Assembly (NCBI GenBank): GCA_022818135.1
Contig: JAFMSR010000008.1
Span: forward strand, 14,938,073 to 15,002,072
Length of the DNA: 64,000 bases
Direction: 5' to 3'
DNA from: Saxidomus purpurata
Lineage: Eukaryota > Mollusca > Bivalvia > Venerida > Veneridae
The notes beneath the pieces are model-generated. The model did not search any database, was not told the origin of the DNA, and worked only from the letters and a program-made list of their open reading frames with translations. Position numbers and translations under genes: made by a program. Below are positions 1 through 15,000 of the stretch, piece by piece (the first letter of the stretch is position 1; the number at the start of each line of letters is the position of its first letter).

Positions 1-47
1 TGGAAATGTTTGGAGATTCCCGTATCTTTGTTACAAAAATGGAGGAG
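1..47 (+). CDS. SLC6 exon a (partial), TM1
   Basis: The window opens inside the exon that encodes [15 protein letters not shown], the unwound TM1 segment that helps form the Na+ and substrate sites in this family. The donor is ggag|gtaaga. It ends in phase 1, which is completed by the GA of the next exon to give the conserved GGGAF. Confidence 0.93.
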
Positions 48-3000
48 GTAAGACTTTATATTTTATGTACGTTTGGTTAAATGAAAAAAGACCTGCGTTC
101 TTGTATGTCACCGGTCCGAAGGAAGAGTGCTGTTCGGAATTGCAGATTTGGAAGTGGCTTAACTTGTATATATTAATACACATAATATAGACTTTCTTAG
201 AATATATGAAATTAAAAGAAGTCCAGATGTTAGAAGATGACGTCATTTATATACATAAATTAGCATTAGAAATATTATTTTAGTGGAATGATTTGTAGAA
301 AAATGTGCGAATGAACTCTTGTGCTGTAGCAGTAGGGCGTTGCCAATGATAGATAGAAACCAATAAAACCGGTTTAAAGCCACACAAACAGTGAATTCTT
401 CAAATAGGAACTACCGGGCCAATATTTATGTAAACTCGTGGTGCTTAATGTATCTTTGAAAGTTGCAATCTTCCGAAATTGCCATTCACCGGCTTACTTG
501 TTCCGAAAGTTTGGAGTAGTACAATAATGTATGGAACAAACTTAGTGTATTTGCATATTGTATTAATATCTGTACAGCCCAGCCGGGCTTTAACATACAA
601 ATAACCAATTTAATGCGCTTCTAAATATAACATTTGGCGATGAAGTTGAAGTTTACAAGGCAAATATTTACGCAGGTTGAAGTACAGTAAGTGTAGTGAC
701 ATATTCAAATGTTGTGCATGACAGAACATTAGAAGATGAGTAATTAATTGTTTCACATGCGTCCCTGCGGGCTATTTTTCTCAATTAGGAAAATCTTGTA
801 TAAAGCTGTACTACAATGTAAAAGTACTGGCGTAGAAATACGTTCGTATCTTTAAAATTGTGAATGAGTACGAATGGGCTACCGCTGTAGGGCTCTTTCA
901 AGGCCATGTTTTATTGCGTTACGCTGACTTGCTGTTTAGGAAAACAAAATGTAGGTTTAACATTGGGACAGGACGCGAATTGCAAAGGGGAATTAAATTT
1001 CAAATAAACGAAATCGTTTTAAACGATGATTTTTCTAAGTGATAAATCATTTTTTGAAAACTATTCTACGCTGTTACATTTCTATGCGTGAGCTATGTTT
1101 TATATAAGCCACAAGATTACACATTTACTTTAACTAGCTTATCAATTTTATATTTCAAACGCTTGATAAACCATAAATGCTTTTCGCAGACATGCGTGCA
1201 GTTAGACGTGAATGTTTTTTAGCAAAAGAAAGTTCATAGCCTCCATGGTCGACAAATTTTAGACGATGACACGTACACCATAAAAGTGAAGACACTATAA
1301 CTTATACTAAACCATTTGTGAATTTTAAAATCATGTGACGGTACGATTGGATTCTTTACGCAACTTTGTCGAAGTTATTGCGATTTAAAAATAGTATGCA
1401 CTATAACTGTAGCGATCACAGTAAACGAAACGCAGTGAAGAATGTATTGAAATAAAAGAAAATACATTGTTGTTTTATATCTGCATGAATACCAGACAAG
1501 AAAACGTAATTACGTAACCTTTCATAAAAACGTGTATTGAATAAAAGTCTTACATGATTAAAAGAAACCTTTTAAAAGCCCCCAATAGTCGTGGATTTCG
1601 TATCGTCACATGAAAAAAAAAGTTATTTGTGAATATCTTACATGTTCTGTTTTATTGACAAAATTCCTACACATACATAATTATATTTATGCTTGTATGT
1701 GTATGTATTTTCATGTGCAGGCCTTTTTTCGCGCAGCGTGGCTCAAATATTTATGACTGCAAATTAAAATTGAACATGTATTATGAATGATTCAAACCTA
1801 CCTTAACGGTTTCGTCGATTGATAATATATATCGGTACAAACCTTTCTTACAAAGAAATGACGCGTATATATACTTTAAAATTTATGTTCCGTTTTACAT
1901 TTTAACATGGAACTAGGCATAGGTAAGTGCTTTTAACAATGTAGATTTTAGAGCACTGATGTGAAAACGAGCTCTAGTCTATATAACATATAAAACGTGA
2001 AAAGGTTTCCGCGCAATATTTCAAAGTAATCGTGAAACCGTTAGCGTACATGCACCTTGCATTAAAAGAAATGCTTCAACTTGTGCCCCGTATAAAAGGT
2101 TGATAATTTCTGACTTATGAGTGTCTGCGTTTCGTTACCTGTGACGTTTTATAAGGGGTGATCCAATATATTTAAAACCCGCTTACGCGATAAATTACCA
2201 ACTATTTTTACATGTTTTGCTCACCGGAATGTTGTGACATCAACACGAAATATACGCGACGCGAAAATTTCAAAGCGGACAGTAGCGTCAGTGTGCAAAA
2301 ATCACATTTAATCTTTCTGCCACAGTCTACATTGTTTAGTTCATTGTCCTTTTAGTCCTTCAGTCCTGTCATCTTATCTAAATGTGTTTTTCATTGCCAT
2401 TCAATGATAGATTGATTTAGGTTAAATCACATCCTTGATTTACATAAACTCAGTAAGGGTCATAAAACCTTCTTTAAAGCTTTTTGGGTTTCAAAAAAAA
2501 AGGTTTCGATGGCGTTTTTTTTATCGAAACACGGTAACAATCTTGACTTGCGTGACTTCATACACATAGTTCAACAATTTTAAATAATGACTGTTTTACA
2601 CGTTCTTCTTGGCGTTTACCGTTGTACAATTAAAACTTAAAATGAACAGTCCATGTATGTTGCTGATCTTTACATTATAAACGGCTCCAACTGAGATGAC
2701 TCGATGGTTTTTGTTGGATAGCGTACCATACGTTCATGATTGTTCCCCTTAAAGTCAGATGCCAAACATTTTCACGAGAGCAAACTTTTTGCCATATGTG
2801 TTCTTTAAATGGAACAAACATACTTTCTTCTATGCATTATTGTCTTATTGAACTGATCGAGAGTGAAAAAAATGCGTTTGTAAACAACCTTTTTAGCATT
2901 GAATACATTTTAAACTATCCGTTTTTATTTGTCAAAAAAGAAACTCGGATGATAAACCAGTGCAGTGCCTACGAATACAGAAAACAAACACTTGGATTTG

Positions 3001-6000
3001 CAGACTTATTTTTTCTCAAATGGCTGATTTTATTTATCATGGCTTAACACGGCGGTGTCTAAGCTCAGGTCAGACTAACTAATAATGGTGTTAAGCAACT
3101 TTTCAATATTATTCTGTTACGTGTTTATGTATATAACATATGTCATGATAAACCTTAAGAAATACGATTTTGTGTGTGGCTTCAATGTTAAGACATTTCA
3201 GTGTAATACCCAAAATGTGCTGAATCATTTAGTCCTTCAAAAACAGTTTTATTTCAAGCCTTTATCGAGGTTAGACCTCACTATGTTGACGTGCTGGTTG
3301 TTGTTAGTGCACATATTCAAATGAGAAACAAATTCTTCCGAAACTAGAATTTAACTGCTTTCGAAATACCCACCCAGTTTTGAACTTTTCCTGACATGTG
3401 TCCAGTAAGCTCTGTCTGGCGGGAGCCTTTCGATTACTGTTAGTTAAAATCATCAAACTGTAAGATTTCAAGGCAAATTATGTCTTCGAAAAGGACAACA
3501 ACTGACATGAACACTATTGTTGTTTTGGTGTTAGGTTAAGCAGTAGTATGGCATATCAGTAATAGTACTTGTTAAAATATCCAGTAAATTTGGATTGAGG
3601 AAAAAAACTAACAGCTCGTCCAAACAATACTTTATTCATTTCCGTTCATGAACATGTACATAATTAGATATGAAAGAGTAAGGATCGAGGAGTATTGTGG
3701 ACGAGCTATTATGCATCTGAAAAGAAAAATAATTTCTCTCTGCAGTTTTATGTTAATATATCGTCTGCTTCATCTCTTCTTAAGAAAATTTATAATAATT
3801 TTGACATAGCTATTTTCAAATGAAGCTCGTGGTATGCACGCATTCGACAAAAACATCAGTAGGGGTATTTAAGAAAGCTATTTTATGACGTTTAATATTA
3901 ATGTATTTGAGCGCATAATACAAATAAAATAGCATGTTACAATGTATAACCTTATATCAGAAATAAGAAAACCCTCCGTGTTTTATTTCACGGACTGTAG
4001 GCCTATTTTTCCAAAGCAAAAGCTTTAAATAAACGAAATGAGAAGAAGGTCAAATAAAAGATGTAATTATTTCGATTAAACTGTTGCCCCAAGTGACAAA
4101 TTTGTATAGAGCAATACGCTCCGGTTCGCAGGTTTCTTAGTGTACATTGAAATCAACATCATGGTTATATAGCAGGTGAACGCCGAGTTGTCTCAGTTAG
4201 TGTCCAAAACTGATACTTCACAAAATCAAAAGAAAGAAAACGAGTTTCAACAGATGAATGTGTACTTCAACATGTAATTGCTAGCGTATGTATTCATTAC
4301 CATTCCTGTTGAAACTTGGGATATCAATGTGTGCCGACTATTGCACATGTATAAGTAATTGTTACTATTCAAATTCATTCTAATGGTGCAATACAGCAAC
4401 TTTGGATGAGTTTCGATAGTAGCTTACAAATTTCGATAGTAACTAACAAATTACAATCAACGGAGATAGTTAATGTAGCACCAAATACGTTGGATCTTGA
4501 AAGGACAACTTATGCAGGCCACGAAGGAAGCAACTTTTGCGCATGTGCGGTATGTTCTTGCCCGCATGTCAACGCACGGGTTTGTTCCACATACACTTTG
4601 GCCTTGAAAGCATGAGAGATGAAGAAAAGTAGGGCAGTTGGTGTCAAATGCACAAGACATGCTGTCACTGTTACTTGCTGTATAAATTACAACCATCTTT
4701 ATATTTACTTTTTGTCAGATTTCTTTTAATAAGCCGGGATAGCAAATAGGACTTGCTCTATTAAAGACGAAACCTTTCTTTGAAATTACATGTAGATTAA
4801 GTTTGGGGAACATTTGATGTGGCAATGACATTGACACAATTCAATGGTCTCAAATTATTTGTTCTTTATTCGATCACTTAGTTGTGACGTGATATGGTTC
4901 ATTTTGGTTTATGTTTTGTACATGCCCTAACCTATTCGCACGAAGCTTATTTTATCTATCTTAGCTCTTGTTGCTTACGACAAGACAGTTTCTTCAGTTA
5001 AACGGAAATAATAATGGCGTTCTTAAGCTGAGCCTAACAACGTTGATAGTTCTAGCCGGAATCTGTATACGAGAGTATACAACATTTAGAAACGTTTTCA
5101 TATATCACACGAATTATTAGAAGAACCTGGCTGTAGTTTCTTAATTTTTCTTCGTTTTATTCTTCTTTCTCTCATTAACAATTTAACACTATCACCCCGG
5201 TCACAGTCATAGTGGATGCAGTCTTCCTGAAGTTCAACAGTCAGTCTGTCATATATCTTCTGTTCTAGGGTGATACTCTTTTTTTGTTGCTCAAACAGGG
5301 TGAACGTTTGCGCTATACCCGATGAACACTGTGGTGATGGGGTCACTGAGGCTTTCAAAAGTATGATATGTTACCCCTCCTCTTAATAGTGTGCAGTCTG
5401 ATGGAACTCTGCGAAAGCGTATGAAATATAAAAAGTAAAAACAATATGGAAGGCCATTGTCGACTTACTTCGACTTTAGGGTATATGCTGGTAGCACAAT
5501 GTTTGGTTATTTTAGTACATGCATTTGACTTTCCGCTGCGCTACTCGTATCGAGTTTTTAATTTGACAAATCACACTCGCACAAAATCAACAATATGTTT
5601 TTTTTTAATTTTCTAAACGTTCCGCTCTGTTGATGTGTTCTCATTTATTGTCTGTAGGTTACTGTGTCGTGGGCTATTTAAACTCGAAGTGCATGTGTGT
5701 CTAAATAAACCTATATCATTGATGTCGCGTGTAAACACTGCGGATGAACGGCCACCGGATATTGGGGCGAAAATGAGCACAGATAATTAGTTTTCGCGAG
5801 GAACGTGTTACAATTGGTGTAAGTTAAAATCCGATATTTAATCTAATACACACTATCTAGTGTTTCTTTGTGTTTTTTTGGATACTTCGATAGCTATCTT
5901 AGTGCAGTGTATACCCGAGCTGTAAATAATGTCGGTTAATATGTTAAAATATCAAAAAGAAGATCGCCTGCTCACTTGAAAAGTTCAACCGTTGGTAATG

Positions 6001-9000
6001 TTTACCGTTTTATTTTGCAAATGTGCTTAGATTTGAATAACCTGAATCGAGCAATTTATTTGCGCAAGTACCAGACATAAGTGTTCAAGATTTTATCAAC
6101 AAACGTGCTTTTGGGGCCAAAATATTGATACATATGTAACTAAAGTTGGTGTACTGGGTATTGTTTATTTTGTTTTCTGGTGTACCGGAGTATTGATACT
6201 AACGTGTACTGAGTATTGGGCATTAAAAGTGAGTAATAGAAATATTCTGCTGCCTTTAAAAGCGTTCTATTAGCTCACCAGAGCACGAAGTACCCAAGGT
6301 TTGTAATTGTGATCGCCTGGTGTCCGTCGTATGTATGTCTGTCTATCGTGTGCGTGTCGTCTATGCACATTTAACTTTTTGTATGCAAAAGAGACTGCAT
6401 TTTGCACTGGATCTTCAGGACACTTGATCAATTCTGATCATTCGACTGCCTTCATGTATTCTATGTCGGTTCGAATATGGATTATATTGTTTCAAAAACT
6501 ATGTCACGGGGTCAAATCATAGACAAAACATTTTGTATGCAACAAAGGTTCCATTTTTCATTCGACCATGAACTCAGTCAGTATGGTTGCTTGGATGAAA
6601 ATTAGGTCGAGTAAGAATATGAATCATGTTGGGATTAAAATTAGGACACTGGATCAAATCATAGAAAACCCTTGTGTATACAATAGATGTTGCATTTTTT
6701 CATTGAATCTTCATGACCGTTAGTCGAAATCACTTGATGAATTCTAGTTTGAGTGTGCATATGGATCATCTTTGGTCCAAATAAAATCCCAGAAAAACTT
6801 TGTGTATGCAACATTCTATGTTAATTGGTGTATCTATTTGAATTAATTTTAAAATGTTTTGATCAAATCAATTCAAGTTACAGTATGATATGTTGCATAT
6901 CCAAAATCAATTCTATTTCTACAAAATAATTTGAATTTACACATCCCGGAAAACTTAATATTCACATCACGGGCATGTGTTTAAACGTGCTTATATTCAC
7001 GTTGAATGCCCTTGTATATATCGAACAAAGCGTGTGATGTCTGAGGGAAGGATGATCCATTTCAGCTTTGACAATATCAACACGGGATAATGATATTTTG
7101 TACAAACCGAACAATCTGACGTAATTGTTTAGATAAAAGTAGGGATAAACGGATCATTTTTCAAAGAATTGTGTGATTCATCATTTTAAAACTGTTTGAG
7201 AATGGATTATTATCACCTGATGTAAAGGTAAATCTTCAACACAAAAACTGATACTCTTTTAATAATTTTGTTACTAAATGTATTTATTGTACCAATTTTA
7301 AGTAGTATATTGAATCTATTTATTTCATTTTAGTATTTGGTTTTCGCGAGATTAAAGTAATGGACAATAGGTCGTGAATCATAAATCAAAGAAATAAACC
7401 AGGACCATCATGGCGTTTCGCGAAATAAAGATCACGCGAAAATAAACTGATAACCTTATAAAATCTTGATAGAGTTAGAATATGGGTTATCTGGGGTAAA
7501 AAACTATGTCATAGGGTCAAATATGTATCTACATTTCGATAAAAATGAATGTTGTAGCGATACTTTAGGAGAATTCGTAAAAAATGTTGTTTTATTGCGT
7601 TACTCGCACGCACGCAAGCACGCACGCACGCACACAATGCAGATGTGGCAGAAACTTCCGCTATTTTTATTACCTAGAACAAAACACTGCATTTTATCTT
7701 ACAACTTATACGTATTTAGACAAATGTTTACTAGTTCTAGCGAGCATTTAAAGTCACTTCATGTCCGAGTAATTAAATTGCTGGTGCGGTACTGTATAAT
7801 TATTTGGTGAATTTTTTAAAAAATGTAATTGTTACATGCGTGTCTAATACTCAAAACGCCGGACAAAACAGTTTATTATACACTTTTATGGTTTGAAATA
7901 TTAACGTTTAATAAAACTTGTGCAAAACAAGACACTTTATGAATCAATACCTTCAACTGATAACAAATATATACATTTCTCTTTTCAAAAATTATTTTTT
8001 TACTCATTTCTTGATGCAATACTCAGTACAGTAATTCTCTCACTCCGTCAATACTCAGTACACGTTTAACCAATACCCAGTACAGTAATTGAAATGTTTC
8101 GAGAACCGTATCTTTGCTATACTCTCGTCTAAAATGATGAAATTTTGAACATTATTATCTTGTCTTTACGCAAATGATATGCCCTTGTCAGATTATTAAT
8201 ATGTTAATGATTTAACAAATAAAACGGCATAATTTGCAAACGGTCGAGATTTTTCGAGTGAGCAGGCTATCTGTTTTGGACATTTTCAACATTTCAACAT
8301 ATTTATGTTGCACATCGAGAATATTTTCGGATTGGACAGTCATTATCGTATATGAAAAAACTCATATAAACACAATATCATATGCATCAGAGTGAAAATC
8401 GGGTTTTAACTTACCCCGGTTGTAACACGTTCCTCGCGAAAACTAATTATCTGTGCTCACTTTCGCCCCAATATCCGGTGGTCGTTCATCCGCAGTGGTA
8501 ACTAAATTTATTGTACTAGGTATTGTTTATTTTGTTTTCTGGTGTACCGGAGTATTGATACTAACGTGTACTGAGTATTGGGCATTAAAAGTGAGTAATC
8601 GAAATATTCTGCTGCCTTTAAAAAAGTTGTATTAGCTCACCAGAGCACGAAGTACCCAAGGTTGGTAATTGTGATCGCATGGTGTCCGTCGTATGTATGT
8701 CTGTCTATCGTCTGCGTGTCGTCTGTAAACATTTAACCTTGTGTATGCAAAAGAGACTGCATTTTGCACTGGATCTTCAGGACACTTGATCAATTTTGAT
8801 CATTCGACTTCCTTCATGTAATCTATGTCGGTTCGAATATGGGTTATATTGTTTCAAAAACTATGTCACGGGGGTCAAATCATAGACAAAAACATTTTGT
8901 ATGCAATAAAGGTTCCATTTTTCATTCAACCATGAACTCAGTCAGTATTGTTGCTTTGATGAAATTTAGGTCGAGTTATCATGTTGGGTCCAAAATTAGG

Positions 9001-12000
9001 TCACTGGATTAAATCATAGAAACCCCTTGTGTATACAATAGATGTTGCATTTTTCATTTAATCTTCATGACTATTTGTCAGAATCACTTGATGAATTCTA
9101 GTTTAAGTGTACATATGGATCATCTTTGGTCCAAATAAAATCCTAGAAAAATCTTGTGTATGCAGTATTCTATGTTAATTGGTGTATAATTTTGAATTAA
9201 TTTTAAAATGTTTTGATCAAATCAATTCAAGTTACAGTATGATATGTTGCATATCCAAAATCAATTCTATTTCTACAAAATAATTTGAATTTACACATCC
9301 CGGAAAACTTAATATGCCTGAATTCCATACTGGCCCTGTTTTCTCGTATTTGCCCTGCTTTTTCTCATATTGGCTCAGTTATGCTTTGTATTAGCTCTAC
9401 CTGTTTCATATCATGTGCGTAATTGATCTAATACAGTGTGTAATATTGTAAAGTTGAATAATAATTGTTCATATTGCTCTCTTTGCACGACTTTTATTTT
9501 GCACGGGCTTCACGTGTTTCGAACATTTGAAACTGCTGTTTTTGTGACATTTCTCAAGTCCGGAAAACATTTTTCTCTCAATGTCCAACGCCCGTTTTAA
9601 TATTATTCTTGTTATTTACAGGCGGGCAGTAAGTTACTGAACCATCATTATTCCATAGGTCTAGTCCGGAGAATACCGGAAACCGACTGGAATGATCTAA
9701 ATATTCTTTTCATTGTGGTTTTTAATACAACATGCCGGTGAATTCGTAAAATCTTAAAATGAAATAAGTTTCGGGTTAATTTTTCTAAAACTTGAAAACT
9801 TTTGAATTCATTTAATACAATCATTTTAATTTGACATAAGTAAGGATAAAAGGGGGAACTCAAGGTACTTGTTTAACAGCTATAAACGTTTATTAAAAGG
9901 CTAGCAGAAATTTCGCAGCGGTTTTCATGTTCGCATTTAGTGTGTACGAAGCGGTATTTGTTGCTACGGCTTATATTGAATTTGAACTTTAAGTAGAAAA
10001 TAACGTGTTTTCCATGAAAACAAAAAGAAAACAAGAAGCAATCTTAAATTAACACGTTTTGATTACAGCGTTGCTTTAATGTCTTATTTCCTTAGACCCA
10101 AGCGTTGAAACAGTACATTCACGTTTGTAGCTGCAGGTTCACCCTTGTGAATATTGCCGTCCGTTAAAGACCTACGTTGGTTACTATACGTGCGGGGGAA
10201 TCCGAGTGTTTATATCATAGTTTCTGTTTGTTTTTCAGGAGCTTTCCTCGTCCCGTATCTAATATGTGTCATTATCGGTGGAATTCCTTTGTTCTTCTTG
10301 GAGGTGGCTGTTGGACAGTTTATGGGAGTAGCCGGAATAAATGCATGGAACATTTGTCCTTTCTTTAGAGGTAAGAAAACGGAGATTACGCAGTGTTCGG
10401 TATTCTTTACCTATCGTATCGGTACTGTATGTACCTACTCGGTACTTTCCATACATGGATACACCACATGATGGAGCAGTCACTTTTTTAAAGTTTAACA
10501 TCTCGGTTTAATGCATGTATAGGAGAGGAATGAAGAGAGAAATCGTACATGCGCGATAACTCGTGTAGTCCAATCAGTGATTTAATTGGATGGTGTATCC
10601 AAATCTTTAAGAAACATCAAAGTATTTGAAATACTGATGGAAGGTGATTATTCTTAGCTTACGAAAATTTAGTCAGATTTGGGCGTTTTTAAGCATTTTA
10701 TGATAGACCACACGGTGGACATCTTAATCCGTCGTTGAATATGTAATATGTAATATATAATATTGAGCTATAATCAGTTATATGTACAAGTTTCAAACAT
10801 TTGTTGACAGTTACATGCATCAACTATTTTCCACATTTTTATGTTTTATTTGCATTTTGTTTTTCAAAATTACGAATTTACGAGCGATGTAAAGTTTGAT
10901 CATTCGGTAAAGGGGAGAGTATGTTAAACCCCAGACAGCCGTTACTGCCCCTTACAATATGTAGTACCTTCATGTCAAAGTACTGCGTATTCTTGCGCAT
11001 TCAGCTTCGATGATTATAAATAATTGAAATTGCAATTTAAATATATTAGTTTCAAATCATCAAATTAGCGTACATTCATGCTCATAAAGACATGTTTAGA
11101 GAAATACCTTAATCTGGAGGGCTTTATTGATCTGCGTTTGTAAGATTTGTTTGAACTATATGAATCGCGTATGAATGCGAATTGCGGGCTGTAATTAGGA
11201 AGAATGCTACAGCTTTGTGTAATCCCGAAGGAAGGTAAGTAAAGATTCGTACTCTAGCATACATGAAAGTGTAGACGGATATTTATGCTTGAACGATTTG
11301 CGGAGTAAAGTTGGAGAGGTCATCCAGTAAGAATAATTTCTGCCAAGGTTAAAGTAAGGGTTAGTCGAAACTTTCTACCGTATATATTATTCTAAAATGT
11401 ATCAAACTGCATATGAAGAAGGCGGAAGTTAATAACGCGCATATGTACAAAATGAACATAATATTCTCACAGCTGTGAAGACTGATACTAACCTGTATAA
11501 TATTTGCATAGATCACTCATGATGGTTTTTGTACTTTTAGGTATCGGATTATCCACATTAATTATCGTGTTCTTCCTGAATTGTTACTACAATGTGATTC
11601 TGGCTTGGGCGTTCCGTTACTTTTTCGCATCTTTCACGTCCGAGTTGCCATGGACAGACTGCGATTATGACGACTGGGCCACAGAACACTGCTCCAAATT
11701 TGACGCCGAGGACCCGGACAACAGATGTACGATCGAAAACCCAGGGTGAGTTCTTACCTAAACTTTTACTGTATTTGTATTTCGTATTCTTTGGTGTAAC
11801 GTTACATTCGTTTGTGTATTTGTAGTAAGCACACCTGCAGTTGATGATAATACGAATCGGTTATTAAAATGCGTTAAAGGGGCACTCCCTAAATCTAGCA
11901 GCATATAATTTCCAAACAAATATCATGTGTTGAATGGAAGTAAAATGATAAATAAATACAATTTTAAAGAGCAACAAAGATAAAAAGCCTCATTTTATCA

Positions 12001-15000
12001 CACAAAAAAAAACAACATAGAGGCCTTCTGTACACCCATTAGTTGTACAACAACAACATTAAATAGGTTATTTAGGTAATATATTTTACTTTTGAGTGAT
12101 ATACCGGTTAGTATAACACCATGTGTAGTTTAGATGCGAAGTAATCTAATCACGAAGGTTGAAGGCCTGAATGATTAATCTCGAAGCATCTAAAGTAAAC
12201 GACATATTTTTCCATTCTAGCACACTTATTTAAATAAAAAAAATTCCAAGGGGTACTGTTTACAGCGCTAACATGAACTCGCTGCTTTAAACTCTTAAGC
12301 ATTCGTATTATATTGTTATTGCTGATATTACAGGCGATACCGGAAGTGTAGTAAACTTTAATACAGATGCGTTTTAAAACGTTGATTTTGCTTGTATTGA
12401 CTGGCATGTATAGCTTCAACTTTTAGGTTAATTAATGATACATGCGAATATTCTATATTTTATGTTTTTGAAGTAATTTAATTTGACACCAGTTTTAGGG
12501 AGTGCCTCTTTAACAAAGACTCTTAAAAACAAATTTCTAAATGTTGCGCATGAAGTATTTAGACATTTTCTTCTTTAAAAGCGGTCATGATTAAGAAAAA
12601 TAACTAACCTAAAAGTAAAGTGTTTGTCTGTGCAAAGGGCTACAACTCTGACCATAACATTAAACTTTGTAAAACGTATGTAACATAAACAGAATTTTAA
12701 CTATTTTTGTATCGCCCTTTCGGAGAAAAGGCGATACATAGGGATCGCTTTGTCTGTCGGGCCGTCCGTCGCAAAAACTTAACGCTGGCTATAATTTTGC
12801 CATTTCTTAAGAATTCTTCATCACTCTTTCAAATTGTAAATGCTTATGACAAAAGGGTCGTGATGCCGCCAAATTTGTAAGTTCAAGATCATATTTGACA
12901 GAGTTATGCCCCTTTTTGGACTAAGATTTTGTCACGAATTTATTGGTTATTCTGACAAAGTGTAAGAGGGCGACAAAAGTGATCTACTGAACACCAGTAT
13001 AGTATCAATCTAAAGTTTGACAGTAGCTAACACTTGTCTACTTATTTAGATACATTCTTTTATTATTATAATACTATTTTTTTCAGCAATGTAAATGAGA
13101 CTGGGGTGCGGGTCAATGGTTCGTGCTTTGATAATGCAACAGCTTTTAGTATGTTCAATGTAACCCCTTATGACCCATCTACAGCACCGTCCTACCTAGT
13201 GGAACCTGTTACCGAATACTGGGAGTAAGTATTAAGTCTAAGGCTATATACTTTGGAGTACAAAAGGGACTAACAATCTAATATTTCTTGTGTACCCATC
13301 AATATGCTGACGAACTCACAAATTTGATTTGTGCATCTACATTTTTGTCCGTTTTTTTTTTGTATTTTTAAAACAGAAAAGAATTCGAACATAGACGTCG
13401 GTACACCGACACTAAGTCACTGAAACAAGGCTTGGATGCAAAATAAAACACTATTTATTAGAACTACAATGTAATCATCTAAAACACATCTTGCGATACT
13501 GATTGTCCAATGTCCATGACATCTTTGAATATCGTAAAAACTGTACGGTAAAGAACACATATATTTTGTTATAACTCCATCAACCATTCCAAAAGAATCC
13601 CTTATCCACCTTTTAGATATTTTTATTTTTAAATTTCTGAACCTTTTGTTCTTCAAGCAGATGCGAGAAAGGAAGTTACGTTTAAACGAAACGAAGATGT
13701 AATGTCTACTGTGTGGCACAAAAATCGTTGCCCAAGTAACAGAGACTATCCTGGAGAAACAATCTTCATTATTTCCCAGCCTAAAGCTATAATTAAACTA
13801 ACTAAGTTCTGCTATGAAGCTATGAGACACACACGTAATGATTGATTTGCACGGACGGCACGGGTAAAGTCTAGAACTGCTGTCCGTTGAGCTTTAAATT
13901 GCTTCAGACGTTATGGGTAGGCATTCTGAAACATGAAATACAATGGGTTTCCTAAAATTCTTTAGGCAAGCCGATATACAAGGATACACGGACAGCTCGC
14001 GCTTGTCTCATATTGTGTATCCCGTCTTAGAGCTGTTGACCTGTGTCATGTGACTAGTCGAAGCAAACTATAGAACATCCCTTTTTTTTTAAATCGGTAC
14101 TTTTAAACAGAGGGAGCAAAAATCATATACATTTAGCTTTAAATGTTACTATTATATAGCACAATTATTTCTCTTAGACATTTTTATTGCAATCTCTTTC
14201 CCGCTACGCCCTCTCTTTTTGTGGATTGCACGGGAGAATTTTAGTATGCGTTAGACTCCGCTGTACGCGTTCTGTTTCAGTCTTTTGCTAAGTTTGTATC
14301 ATATTTCTTAGGAACAAAGTACTTGCTATCTCAGATGGTATTGACGACATGGGACCGGCAAAGTGGGATCTGGTGCTTTGTCTCCTATTCGCCTGGATTG
14401 TTGTGTACGCTTGTATCTGCAAAGGAATTAGATCGTCTGGAAAGGTTTGATATTTTTCCGTCTGTCTTTTACCAGTCTACCTATCTGTCTCTTTGTCCGT
14501 CTGTCTTTGCATTGATATGTCCGTCTTTTTGACTGGTGTTCAGTATTTTGTCGTTTGTTTTAGTCTTAGTTTTTTCATCCGTGGCAAATATTAGTCAGAC
14601 TGTCTTTCTGTCGGTTTTCGGTCTGCGGCCATTTACAAAATGATTTTGATAGTATCATCTATGTAAAGGCGGTAAGTAAACCTAATCACAGGTTATGAAT
14701 GGTAAACCAGTTTATGCCTCTGATTTCCCAATTTAACTGAAAACTTCCTGTGATAGGGTCGGAAAAAAGGGTACCCGCCGCATCCATCACCAGCTTGCCG
14801 TTCTTACTACTCGGTAATTCCATGGGGCAATTAAATAATATTCATGTGTATGAAAAGTACTGTTTTGTCGCCATTACCAAATTGTATTCATAAGACATCT
14901 AGACAGGTTTTCCGTACTAAACAGTTTATTTCAACGGCCACTTCGAGTTGCATCGGTCTTGTACATCAGTATTTTGCCTCCTCGCAATTCACACCGGGCG

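Larger units (their letters stand above)
48..10238 (+). other. SLC6 first intron in window (10.2 kb), repeat-rich
   Basis: No convincing exon seen. It holds two direct copies of a mollusc-type repeat (about 6150-6980 and 8511-9312), inverted copies of a TACTGAGTATTG-containing repeat (5735-6260 against 7850-8510), a possible small hairpin element at 3612-3717 and a short ACGC/CACA-rich stretch near 7605-7640. An 86-codon minus-strand frame at 5098-5358 is basic and coding-like at its C-terminal end but I do not recognise it. The rest is AT-rich single-copy-looking sequence. Confidence 0.8.

Noticed and set aside
10154..10471. 105-codon frame starting before the SLC6 acceptor
   Set aside because: It contains exon b but reads through intron on both sides; splice sites at 10239 and 10370 define the true coding part.
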